NCBI RefSeq assembly: GCF_009905375.1
Contig: NC_133648.1
Coordinates: forward strand, 307,970,565-308,034,564
DNA: 64,000 nucleotides
Direction: 5' to 3'
Source of the DNA: Apium graveolens
Lineage: Eukaryota > Streptophyta > Magnoliopsida > Apiales > Apiaceae
In this document: piece by piece, positions 34,191 through 44,117 of the stretch
How positions within the stretch are numbered: position 1 is the stretch's first letter
Layout of the letters: each line of letters starts with the position of its first letter
Program-made: the position numbers and the translations under genes
Notes under the pieces: generated by a model
What the model was told of the DNA's origin: nothing
The model's database searches: none
What the model saw: only the letters and a program-made list of their open reading frames with translations

Positions 34191-34529
34191 CACATTTACA
34201 ACGATTTGCCTTACACATGGCTTCTGGGTTGTTTTAGAACCTCCCTATTGTTTTCCTTACCTTATCCCTTTTTAGGAATTTTCTGGTATTTTTCAGGAAT
34301 TTTCCCTTAATTTTTGGGATTTCTTCCTAATTTTCAAGAATATTATAATACTCACATGTATTGTTTCTTTAATATTTCAAGAATATTTTATCAAAAATAA
34401 TTTTTCAAAATTATTTTCTAATTTTCCCTAATTTTCTGGGATTTTTGCTTATTTTTCCCTATTTTTGGGAATTTTTAGCAATTTTCCTGATTTTTGGCCC
34501 ATTTTCTAGTTAATTAAATAATCAGAAAA

Positions 34530-35073
34530 TGGGCTCTCATGGTGCTATACATCCTAGATGTGGGTCACCCCCGCCTAGGAGACATGTTTCCAACTACACC
34601 TAGGAATGTTGCCTCATGGGCGTTGTTGGTTCCCTCTTACTTCCTGGGCGTGGGTGACCCACGCCTAGGAGACATATTTCTAACAACGCCTAGGAATGTT
34701 GTCTCCTGGGCGCTGTTGGTTTCAATCCTCCCATACTTCCTAGGCGTGGTTCACCCCCGCCTAGGAGATATATTTCTAACAACGCCTAGGAATGTTGTCT
34801 CCTGGGCGCTGTTAGGCTTCAATCCTCTCATACTTCCTAGGCGTGGGTGACCCCCGCCTAGAAGACATATTTCTAACAATGCCTAGAAATGTTGTCTCCT
34901 GGGTGCTATTAGGTTTCAATCCTTTTATACTTCCTAGGCCTGGGTCACCCCCGCCTAGGAGACATATTTCTAACAACGCCTAGAAATGTTGTCTCCTGGG
35001 CGCTGTTAGGCTTCAATCCTCTCATACTTCCTAGGCGTGGGTCGCCCCCGCCTAGAAGACATATTTCTAACAA
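34530..35073. repeat. 97 bp tandem repeat array with nested hairpins in Tat-2
   Basis: Six copies; the marker GCCTAGRA starts at 34573, 34663, 34759, 34856, 34953 and 35050, giving steps of 90, 96, 97, 97 and 97. Each unit has two inverted repeats: GGCGTGGGT/ACCCACGCC around the start, and AACAACGCCTAGGA pairing with TCCTGGGCGCTGTT (12 of 14). The long plus-strand frame through the first copies is a translation of the repeat and not a gene. Confidence 0.85.
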
Positions 35074-35399
35074 GTACTTTTACTATTTTATGGGAGTTAG
35101 TTTGCTAGCCTTTTCGTAGCTTTCCCTTATATTTCCTCGTACTTGTACTAAAATAGATAAGCAAACTCAACCATATATAGTATAAACCAAACAGTTCTAG
35201 GATAAGATGAACCAAACAGTTCTAAAACAAGTTTATGGAAACTCTTGGGATTCATCCCTTACATAATCAGTGTAGAACTAGAATCTAAAGTAATAGTCTA
35301 ATTAACACATAAAATCCTAAGCAAGCAAAGCTTCAAGGTGCTTTTCAACCTTTTTACCACTATAGTATGCATGAGCTATAGGTAGTAAACTTTCAGGTT
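35074..35399. other. Non-coding end region of Tat-2 before integrase
   Basis: About 325 bases matching the segment of Tat-1 next to integrase (GGGATTCATCCCTTACA; ATCCTAAGCAAGCAAAGC). The antisense gene that lies beyond this segment in Tat-1 (12229-14123) is absent. Confidence 0.65.
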
Positions 35400-36440
35400 T
35401 TGAGCATGCCAAGTCCGAGGTACTTCTTCCCCATCCATGGTCTCCAATTTTTAAGACCCTCTTCCTTGGATGCTCTTAACCTTGTATGGCCCTTCCCAGT
35501 TTGGGGCGAGTTTTTCTTTCTGCCCTACTCCAAAAGCTTCCACCTTCCTTAGGACCAAATCCCCTTGGTTGAAAAACCTTTCCTTTACCCTCAGGTTGTA
35601 GTAAAAAAAGACCTTTTTCTGATATTATACGATCTTTGCATGTGCTGCATCTCATACCTCATCTATCAAGTCCAGGGATAATCTTTGCCCCTCCTCATTC
35701 TCCTCAGCATTGTATGCCTGAATTCTGAGAGACGAGTGTGATATCTCCACAAGAACAACTGCTTTTGCTCCATACGCTAGCATGAATGGTATTGCCCCCG
35801 TAGTAACTCTACATGTAGTTCTGTAGGCCCAAAGTATTGGCAATATTTCCTCCATCCAATTATTTCAGGATTTCTCGATCCTCTTTTTCAGCCCATCCAG
35901 AATTATACGATTTTCCAATTCTGCTTGCCCATTGGCTTGCGGATGAGCTACAGAGATAAATCGCAACTCGATCTCATTATCCTCGTAATACTTCTTGAAT
36001 TCCCCATTGTTGAACTGTGTTCCATTATCGGTAACTAGGATACGGGGAATTCCATATCGGCACATGATGTCTTCCCACAGGAATTGTGCAACTTGCTTAG
36101 TTGTGATCTCAGCCAAAAGCTTGGCTTCAATCCACTTAGTAAAATAATCAATGGCTACAATCAGGAACTTCCTTTGTGTCCTGGCCATGGGGAAGGGCCC
36201 CAGTATATTCATTCCCCACATGGAAAAATGGATGGGAGAGTTGATGGAAGTTAACATCTCGGGGGGTTTCCGAACAACCGGTGCATGTTTCTGACAACAA
36301 TCACACTTCTTCACATATTCTTTGGCATTGGCCATCATCTCTGGCCAATAAAAGCCTAAATGGGTTATCTTATGAGCCAGTGCTCTGCCCCCCAGGTGTT
36401 ACCCACAGATACCTTCGTGTACTTCTTCAAGACGCAAGCG
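35400..36440 (-). pseudogene. Integrase of Tat-2, broken
   Basis: The core at 36338-35865 is open for 157 codons: zinc-binding KKCDCCQKHAP, then IVAIDYFTKWIEAK (first Asp), ILVTDNGTQF (second Asp) and HPQANGQAELENR (Glu). A stop next to 35860 separates it from the continuation 35855-35652 (ILWAYRTTCR) and the C-terminal part down to about 35400, where further stops occur. More complete in the core than the Tat-1 copy. Confidence 0.82.
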
Positions 36441-36686
36441 TGTCTCATCGGGCCTGAGACATCTTAAGTAAGGAACCACATAAGATCTTTTGTACAAAAT
36501 CCCATCGATCAAGGAGTATCTCAGCGCTCGAACAGCTAACTTTAATGCTTCAGTCACATCATTTGGCAGTCAACTAGTTTGAATATGGGCCTTAATGGGA
36601 TCTATCCATGACGTCCCCAGCCCTATAGGAGCTAGAAGCTTAACATCAATGCTCCGTGTCTTCAAAACGCGGAAGTATACACTTCC

Positions 36687-37110
36687 TCAACTTTCCTCTA
36701 TTTCTGATGAAGCAAACTTGGATAATGCATCTGCCTTAGCATTTTCCTCCCTTGGGATGTGCTCAACATGGCATTCATCGAACTGAGTCATCACAGCCCT
36801 TACTAGACGGACGTACTTAGCCATTGTCTCATCCCTTGCCTTAAACTCTCCCTTGACCTGGGATGTGACCAACTTTGAATCTCCACAGAATTTTAAGTTC
36901 TTGACTCTTAGTGTCCCTGCTAGGCCGAGGCCAGCTATGAGTGCTTCATATTCTGCTTCATTGTTTGTAGTTGAGAAGTCTAGCTTCATAGCATAGTCAA
37001 TCAAGAAATCATCGGGGCTTTATAAAACTAGCCCTGCTCCGCTTGAATTTGTTTTTGATGCTCCATCAAAATAGAGAACCCAATATTCCTTCTCATTTAC
37101 AACCTTCTCT
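36687..37110 (-). pseudogene. Second (archaeal-type) RNase H of Tat-2
   Basis: Carries all expected acidic motifs: YFDGA (in the end of the preceding frame, near 37075), NNEAEYEAL, GDSKLV and NAKADALSK. Only a stop at about 37017-37019 breaks it (after AGLVL). This copy shows what the Tat-1 domain lost. Confidence 0.82.
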
Positions 37111-38718
37111 TTGCCTCCTTTATCACCTTCTGTCTCTTGAGGTATAGTATATTCCTGCCCCCCAACTTCTTGGTTGGGTATGGTACATTCTACCACGAAG
37201 TCAGCCAATGTCTGGGCTTTTATTGCCATTCGTGGCTTGTACTTGATGTCAAATTCTCCCAACTCTATTGCCCACTTAATTATCCTTCCACTAGCTTTGT
37301 GACTATGGATAATATTTCTCAAGGGCTGATTAGTTAACACTTTAATCTTATGAGCTTGAAAGTAAGGACGCTGCTTCCTTGAAGCCATTACCAAGGCTAC
37401 AGCAAACTTCTCGATAATTGAATAATTCAACTCAACCCCATGCAGAATTTTGCTAACATAGTACACGGGTTTCTGGACTTTAAATTCTTCCTGAACCAAT
37501 ACAGCGCTCAAGGCATTTTCTGAAACGGCCAAGTACAAGTATAAAGTTTCATTCAAAGCTGACTTGGCCAACAACGGGGCCTGGGCCATATATTTCTTTA
37601 ATTCTTTGAATGCCTTTTGGCTTTCCTCAGTCCATACGAAATCCTTAACCTTTTTCAAGGACTTGAAGAACGACAAGCACTTGTCCCAAGATTTGGAGAT
37701 GAACCTCCCTAATGCAGCAACTCTTCCAGTGAGCTTTTGAACATCTTTGATAGTCTTTGGGGGTTCCATGTCCAAAATTGCCTTTATTTTATCGAGATTG
37801 GCCTCGATTCCTCTCTTGGAGACCATCAGTCCCAAAAACTTTCCAGATCCCACTCCGGAAGCACATTTTTCAAGATTTAACATCATTTTGTGATATCTCA
37901 GGACCTCAAAATCTTCCCTCAAATGGGTTATGTGGTCCGTCTTTACTAGACTCTTGACTAACATGTCATCGACATACACTTCCATGGTCTTGCCAATAAG
38001 ATCTTTGAAAATCTTATTTACCAACCGTTGATAGGTGGCTCTTGCATTCTTGAGACCAAATGCCATAAAAAGATAACAAAAAACACCAAAGTCAGTAATG
38101 AATGATACCTATGGGATGTCATTCTTGTGCATCTTGATCTGATTGTATCCACTGAATCCATCCATGAAACTCAGCATCTCATGACCAGCAGTAGCATCTA
38201 TCAATGTATCTATCCTTGGCAATGGGAAAAGTCCTTAGGGCATGCGTCATTCAGATCGGTGAAATCCACACACACCCTCCATTTTCCATTTACCTTCTTT
38301 ACCATCACAGGGTTCGCTAATCATTCTGGAAACTGTATCTCTTCAATGAAACCAGCTTCTAAGAGCTTTTCTACTTCTTGTTTAATAGCTTCTTGTCTCT
38401 ATGGACCAAAGCTTCTTTTCTTTTGCTTCACAGTCTTTCGATTTGGATCAACATTCAGCTTATGAGTGATCAGTCCCGGGTCTATGCCTGGCATATCAGC
38501 TGCCGACCATGCAAACACATCACTATTTTCTTATAAAAATTTCACCAACTTCCCTTTAAGGGGCTCCTCTAGTGTTGCTTCAATAAAAGTCACTTTCTCA
38601 GGATCCTCGGGAGCTAAAGGAATCGGAACCAAATCTTTTGTTGGCTTCCCTTTTTTCTCGTTATTCTCACGGATATCGAGGTCTTCAATAGGCAGAACCT
38701 GCCCCCCAACTCCATCTG
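37020..38718 (-). pseudogene. Reverse transcriptase and first RNase H of Tat-2, 5'-truncated by Tekay-2
   Basis: The frame 38066-37020 (348 codons) reads from FGLKNARATYQRLVN through the catalytic YVDD and the thumb (FLGLMVSKRGIEAN) to RNase H (SENALSAVLVQEE, VELNYSIIEKFAVALV) and the linker to the second RNase H. The N-terminal RT part lies at 38067-38718 in broken frames (VTFIEATLEEPLKG, AGFIEEIQFPE, CVDFTDLND). Tekay-2 cuts the gene upstream of RT, in the stretch that in Tat-1 ends at 17765. Confidence 0.83.
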
Positions 38719-38985
38719 TGTGACGATTGAGAATTTTGCGACGTAATTAAGTAAATAAAGTATGCTTTATGTGATGTGACTATAATTATGTGATTAAGTA
38801 TTGGTTAATTGCCTTTACTGTATATTAGAATCTAGGAGCGTAAATAGAAGCGTTCCAATTTAAAGAGTCAGCATAGGAGTTAAGCTGTGTTGTCGGGCCG
38901 TCAAGTAGAACAAAACCCGTCCTAAAAAGGGATTAAGGTATTTAAAATGTGAACTATGTGTTATTATGTGAAATGAAATGCTTGA

Positions 38986-38990
38986 GTAAA
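38986..38990. other. Empty site matching the Tekay-N insertion point
   Basis: CTTGAGTAAAGTAATGCG in the 5' LTR is the uninterrupted form of the site that Tekay-N split in the 3' LTR (GTAAA duplicated at 48932-48936 and 62638-62642). Confidence 0.9.
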
Positions 38991-39570
38991 GTAATGCGTT
39001 CTAACGACGTGTTGGTCGATAACGATATTGTGAAGCGTAATTGAAACGCTGAGCGTCGGGCGGTCAGGCTGAACGTGACCTGGTACGCGTAGAAAGGAAT
39101 AAAAATTAAAGAAGGACAAATTTTATGATCATACATGAGTTGTGATGTGTTCGTATGTGTGCTTGCTTGTTTGTATGCACGATTACGTGATCTGTTGACA
39201 TTTTTATGGATTTAAGGGAATTATTTGATTTAAATAAGGTTTATTTAACCTTCGCACATTTTATTTGAGTAAGATAAAGGCATGAGATTTGTTCTTTTAT
39301 CTTCGTAATAGTCCTAGAGACTTTCTAAAAATGATGGACGGATTTATTTGGTGATCGTTGCATTATAAATTGATTTTTATGTGATAAAATGCTATTATTA
39401 GCACAAACTTGTGAAAATCATATAAAATCAACCGTTCACTCAAAAGTTTATTATGAGTAATGGTTGGATATATTCAATATTTGATTTCTATCTTATTTAA
39501 ATAAAAAGAAAGGATTAATCAAACAAAAAGGGATTTAGTAGATTACTAAAATACCCTTGGCCCTAATACA

Positions 39571-39578
39571 AATATAAA
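39571..39578 (+). promoter_or_regulatory. Possible TATA box in the Tekay-2 5' LTR
   Basis: AATATAAA followed about 10 bases on by a pyrimidine-rich leader (39581-39684) that includes a CT microsatellite. The 3' LTR has AAAAATAAA here. Weakly supported. Confidence 0.3.
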
Positions 39579-39666
39579 CTCACTCTCCCCCCTTCTTTAT
39601 TCTTTATTTTCCCGTGAGCATCCTCCCCCTCTCCCTCACTTTCTTTCTTCCTCTCTCTCGAACACA

Positions 39667-39684
39667 CTCTCTCTCTCTCTCTCT
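39667..39684. repeat. CT microsatellite
   Basis: CT dinucleotide run in the LTR; longer and interrupted in the 3' LTR (about 63388-63440), where it produces Arg/Glu-rich minus-strand frames that are not genes. Confidence 0.85.
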
Positions 39685-41864
39685 TGCATGCAACACCGAA
39701 TACTCACTCAAATTCAAAGATATTACCATCTATAGCTTCTATTTTCGGTATAATACTAAAACACCACTTGCATATAAGTGTTTATGTAAGTGTTTATGGT
39801 TCCATCTCTATGGTTGTGTTCAAGGAAATACGATTTCTTGATACATGATCGCAAGAGAAGATTCAAGAGATTTTATGGTTTAAAACTCAAGAGGAGACCC
39901 GTTATGGGCACTCTTAAGTTCGACCACCACCGGCCATGATCCAAGGAGAGCCGGTGGAATTTTAAGAAAATGATATGTTAATGTGATTTTTGAGTTTTAT
40001 GCTCTTTAAAAATTTTATGTAGCTATTGCATATCTTGGTTTCTTGAAAAGTTCAAAAAGGGTTTTGTACTTACTTTGAAATTTAAGTGTGTGATTGTTAA
40101 ATCGATTGATATGAATGTGTTAAAAGAATTTGGATTTGTGTAATTGATTTGATGCTTAAGGAATCGAATTTGAGGGTTGCATGTTGGGGATTTTGGTTCG
40201 ACTTTGTACTAATAAAAAGGGGAATTGGATTTAGTGACTTGATCTTAGTATAAACTAAGCTTATTTAGTGAGAAATGTGATTGCATGTTGGTTTAAAAGA
40301 AGAACTAGTGAATGCATGCATGTTTAATTGGATAATGTGATTAAGGCTTGAGTCACTAAGTGATGCTTTGTTTGTGATTCGAAAATCGTGATGAAAATGA
40401 GTTGAATGTCTAAGATAAGGTGTAAAACAAGTTGAAATTGTGATTTAAAACCTTGCATGTGTGATTTCTTGAAAAACCCGAATGGGTCTTATGGTTAAAA
40501 AGAGAATTAAGTGGATTTTTGTGAGATTATATGATGATTATCTTAGATACTAATAAGAACTTGGTTGCATGTCATTGATTGGATGATGCTTGTGTTCGAA
40601 TTTAATAATTAAAAGAGGGTGTTGATTTTCGATTCTTGATGTGATTATGATTCGGTTTTTGGATTAAAAAGAAAGAAGCTTAATCGCGTAAAAGACCCTT
40701 GTAATTTGCATACCAAAGAGGTTTATTATGTTTGATTATATGAGATTGAAATTGAGTACATTTGGTTGTGTTTTAGTTTTATAGCTGAATGGTATATAAG
40801 TAGAAAAGCGATTGATTTGGTTCCATTACCTTGCTAAGTGATTGCATGTGAAATTCTAGGAGATATGTGATTCATTTTCTTGATTAAATGATGTTTTGGT
40901 ACAAATTAAGGATTAAAAGAAAAAGAGAATTAAGTGGTTTGATATTAAAGAGCTATAAGTGACAGTTATGATCGCAAAAGATTTAGTTGTGAATAAATCA
41001 TGTACTCGTAAGAGTTATATTTGTGTGATTTGAAGAATACTTAAGGTTAAGCAAGTATGAATCGATTGATGAGTATATAAAGATATTAAGGCTATGAGAA
41101 AGGAATGTGTTATGTGCTATGTGCATATGTGTATAAGCTATACTCGTATATTTGAATCAAGAGTATAATCGAGCTATCATATTGAGTGATCGTTCCAGGA
41201 ACTAGAGTTGAGAAACGGATTAAGGTTTTGGTTTTTATTGTAGATTCGGAGCGTTAGGGCATTCAGGCTAGGAAAGGGAAGGGTATACTAGGTGGCAGTA
41301 GTTCCACCTTCAGGAAAGCGAATTCAGGCAAGTAACTCTCATTACTTGTGTAAATGGTTATAGAGAGGTTATTGTTCATACCATGTAGAGTATTGAACTG
41401 TTAAAATAATGAACCCCGGTTAATGATTCGAGATACCCTGTCTTGATCTTGTTAAACTGTTATTGACAAGCTTATTGATTCAACCCTTTGGTAACCTGTC
41501 TTTCCTGTTCAAACTAATTATCATACCATGAACTGTTATAAACCCTATAATTACCTTTACGAACCCCTTGTAATGATACCATATATCTTGATCACCGTAT
41601 TTCCTATTGATCCTCGAAACAGATTTCGATTCTTCTAACTTAAGTACCTTGATATCATTGATTCAAGATCCCTAGAATTGCTATTTCCTATCCTTGATTC
41701 ATTTCCTTAACTTTGATTTCTTGAAATTGAATCTAAGAATGAGTTTCGACTTGAAAGAGTCCGAATGATTTCATATTCTTGGTAATGATAAAATGAATTT
41801 AGAAAACCTACTTTTTTTCCAACACAAGGTTTTCCAAACGAATTCCTGATGGATTGGATTGGAC

Positions 41865-41922
41865 GTAAGAGGCTAGTGGGACTAGTCCAGTCATTGTAAG
41901 AGGCTAGCGGGGCTAGTCCAGT
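41865..41922 (+). repeat. Duplicated GTAAGAGGCTAG..CTAGTCCAGT element
   Basis: Two 27-base copies, 31 bases apart. Each can fold because GGCTAG pairs with CTAGTCC around a GGG centre. Possible regulatory repeats of the LTR. Confidence 0.6.
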
Positions 41923-42439
41923 TTAAGGCTGAAATTATGCCGTATGGTACCTTAATGACCGGATGGAGGTCGGTACGGGCTGATCACCCGTATAATAATG
42001 AAATGAAAGATAATGTGGTCCAATCAAGGGTTCTATATTGATTTTAAAAAGGAATGGAAACTTCCTACTCAGTAATAAATTCATTGAAAATGAAAATGGT
42101 TTATATTGCGTTGAAAAGAGTTGATTGTGATATTGTAAAGATTAAAGCTCGTGAACCCAGATTTTAATCTGTTGATCATTTAATTGATTTCATATAATGA
42201 AAATATTGTCGCTTTCCTTTCTGAAAGATCTGTTTTGATCCTTTAATGATTTGTGGTGAATGTCGGCTTTCACCCTGCTTTGAGCCTTGTTCCATGAAAG
42301 CCCCACACTTTTCCTTCACAACCCTTCCTTAACCCGAAAGATGGAAGTCTGCCACCTAGAAATGATAAAGTAGAATGCCCTAAGTTTGGTAAAGTAAATT
42401 GTGGATTTCATATCATAGAACTGCTTTATAGTTACTTGC

Positions 42440-42454
42440 TGAGTTTTATACTCA
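42440..42454 (+). repeat. LTR hairpin, Tekay-2
   Basis: TGAGT, five bases, ACTCA, preceded by ACTTGC. Same place as the TGAGCTA/TAGCTCA hairpin of Tekay-1 and Tekay-3, with a compensated base change in the stem (C/G to T/A). Confidence 0.6.
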
Positions 42455-42495
42455 TATGTTTTGTTTTAATCTAACCTTGACAATTAAGCAAGAAG

Positions 42496-42765
42496 ATGGT
42501 CAGGCTTAGGCGCACTGCTCGTAAGAGCGTACCTGGTGGTCCCTATCGTGTTGAGGGCTTCCAGTTGCCAGAGCAGGTAGAGATGTTTTTGAGTGAGAAA
42601 GCGCTTAGCCAGAAGGTTGTAAAGATACAATGGGTTATCTGTCAGTTCCAATTCGGGATCGACTATGTATATTTTATATTATTTTGGGGTTGTAAGTTAT
42701 ATTTTATGGTTAGTAGTTGTAATCTTGTCTCATACTTTATCCTGTTTGATCATGTTGGTAGTTAA
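42496..42765 (+). CDS. Small basic frame in the Tekay-2 LTR
   Basis: 89 codons beginning MVRLRRTARKSVPGGPYRVE, about 40 bases after the LTR hairpin and 350 before the LTR end. Only the first 45 residues or so look protein-like; the rest is hydrophobic read-out. The basic start resembles MARLQQTQRKRV in Tekay-N and the Lys/Arg-rich frame in Tekay-4. It may be a leader peptide frame in the genomic RNA. Confidence 0.35.
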   Translation: MVRLRRTARKSVPGGPYRVEGFQLPEQVEMFLSEKALSQKVVKIQWVICQFQFGIDYVYFILFWGCKLYFMVSSCNLVSYFILFDHVGS

Positions 42766-42848
42766 TCGAGGTTTATGTTTATATAATTATTAGATTAAAG
42801 GTGTGTGGGTCCTCATTTCCTAACCCCGAGATTGAGGGCGTCACAAGT

Positions 42849-42860
42849 TGGTATCAGAGC
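42849..42860 (+). other. Primer binding site of Tekay-2
   Basis: TGGTATCAGAGC, complementary to initiator Met tRNA, three bases after the LTR. Confidence 0.9.
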
Positions 42861-43063
42861 TACAGGATCTAGTTCCTGAGATAAGTTAGGAATAAAAAGG
42901 GTATTGTGGGTATATATTTATATCGCGAGAGAGATCGACTCATGTAGAGTTGAGTTAGACTATTAGGTATAGTCTAAGGAAAATGTGTATTAGTTAAAGT
43001 GGAAACTAGAATTAGGGTGTGAGTTAGCTGGAAGCTTTATTTAACCCTAACATTGTTTCCTGG

Positions 43064-43582
43064 TTGTTGTTTTGTGTTTTCTCTCAGGATCCCAGTAGTG
43101 GTAGTGATTCAGATTCCGAGATTAGTTTAACCGCTACCCCAATGGACCCCATTCTACCCTCTCCAGAGGAGCCTGTGTATGATAGTTCAGACCCAGAGGA
43201 GGATCCCTCTGAGAGTAGTGAGATCCCCATGCAGATTTTACCCTTGAGGCCAGATTCAGAGACCCCAGCCCCTGAGCCAGAGTCTGAGATGCCTAAGACT
43301 GTACCTGTCAGTGTTGGTAGCATGTTAGCCCAGGACCGAGACTTTGTTTACTCCCGTATTCTTGAGTTGGGAGCTTTGGTGGATAGGTTGATTCGAGACT
43401 CTAGGCAGAGGACTTCAGTAGTGATGGAGGAGTGGAGAGCTAGGATTCAGTTGGTGGAGCAGGTTGCCCGGAGGAGATTGGATGAGGGACCGTCCACTAG
43501 TAATGCTGATGCTGAGGCCCGGAGGCTGCATAAGATCATTCGCTGGATGTTGGTTGTGTTGAGAGAGATTCTGGATGACTAG
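43064..43582 (+). CDS. Pre-gag reading frame of Tekay-2 (172 residues, intact)
   Basis: Open frame between PBS and gag. Residues 9-90 are very acidic with Ser and Pro (SDSDSE, DSSDPEEDPSESSE, PAPEPESEMPK). Residues 105-172 are helical (YSRILELGALVDRLIRDSR, MEEWRARIQLVEQVARRRL, ARRLHKIIRWMLVVLREIL). The same length and same two-part layout as the Tekay-1 frame, though primary identity is low. A 3' splice-like TTTCTCTCAG lies at 43077-43086, so the first residues may not be the real start. Intact in spite of about eight lesions in the neighbouring gag-pol. Function unknown. Confidence 0.65.
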   Translation: MLFCVFSQDPSSGSDSDSEISLTATPMDPILPSPEEPVYDSSDPEEDPSESSEIPMQILPLRPDSETPAPEPESEMPKTVPVSVGSMLAQDRDFVYSRILELGALVDRLIRDSRQRTSVVMEEWRARIQLVEQVARRRLDEGPSTSNADAEARRLHKIIRWMLVVLREILDD

Positions 43583-44117
43583 CTGTTAGGTGGGACTGTT
43601 GGTTGAGCCCGTAGTTGTTTTTTTCAGCGCCAGTAGGCTTTGGGATACTTGGTCAGATGTCGGGATCCCTTTTTCATTTGTTATGCTGTATTTCGGAACT
43701 TTGTGGTAGTAGTAGTTGTTAGAAGTTAGGGGTAGATAGGGGGGATATTTTCCAATTTTCCTATGTTTAACCATGCTATATTATTGTACCTTATTTCATA
43801 ACTTGTGGTAACCAGACTTTTCTTTATGTACCCCTTTGTTTAAATAAATCCATTATCTTGTTTTCCATTGTGCACCCTAAAGATCTGCATAAACTGTTCT
43901 AAATACCATGTTTTCGTATAACCATATTTAAAACTCGTAATACCATATTCTGCACCATGATAAAACAATACTGATATGAGAATTATGTAGTAATAGGATT
44001 GCATGTGCAAAATTGGGTAAAGCTTAAAACCCGCAAAAGGAGATTTTATAGTAAAATGTTGTTATATATGCCATGCTATTGTATTGCTAAATAATTGCTC
44101 AATCAGGTTTGTAAGAA
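43583..44117. other. Non-coding gap between pre-gag frame and gag, Tekay-2
   Basis: 535 bases with no credible frame; counterpart of the gap in Tekay-1. Confidence 0.6.

Larger units (their letters stand above)
34186..38718 (-). mobile_element. Tat-2 internal region, right of Tekay-1
   Basis: Continuation of Tat-2 after the Tekay-1 insertion: degenerate GGAATTTTCC repeats (34265-34500), a 97 bp tandem array, then integrase, the second RNase H, RNase H and RT on the minus strand. It is cut at 38718 by Tekay-2. The remainder (protease, gag, PBS, 5' LTR) should lie beyond the right edge of the window, past Tekay-2. There is no antisense gene, unlike Tat-1. Confidence 0.87.
38719..42845 (+). mobile_element. 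5' LTR of Tekay-2 (4127 bp)
   Basis: Starts TGTGACGATTGAGAATTTTG and ends GAGGGCGTCACA, adjacent to the PBS. It pairs with the 3' LTR at 48666. Compared with that copy it lacks 66 bases (present at 63129-63194) and has many small differences, so Tekay-2 is not young. Inside are a possible TATA box, a CT-rich leader, a 31 bp-period duplication (41865-41922), the LTR hairpin and a small basic frame. Confidence 0.92.

Noticed and set aside
34539..34850. 103-codon plus-strand frame with repeated PRLGD motifs
   Set aside because: It is a read-through of the 97 bp tandem array; the unit length is not a multiple of three and the frame ends when the phase drifts.
34530..35073. CRISPR-like or satellite array
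   Set aside because: Units follow each other without unique spacers, and the array lies inside a plant retrotransposon with only six copies.
42519..43086. Possible intron from GTAAGA inside the LTR small frame to the acceptor TTTCTCTCAG before the pre-gag frame of Tekay-2
   Set aside because: Joining these sites puts the small frame out of phase with the pre-gag frame and hits a stop at once, so no fusion protein results. A non-coding splice remains possible but unsupported.
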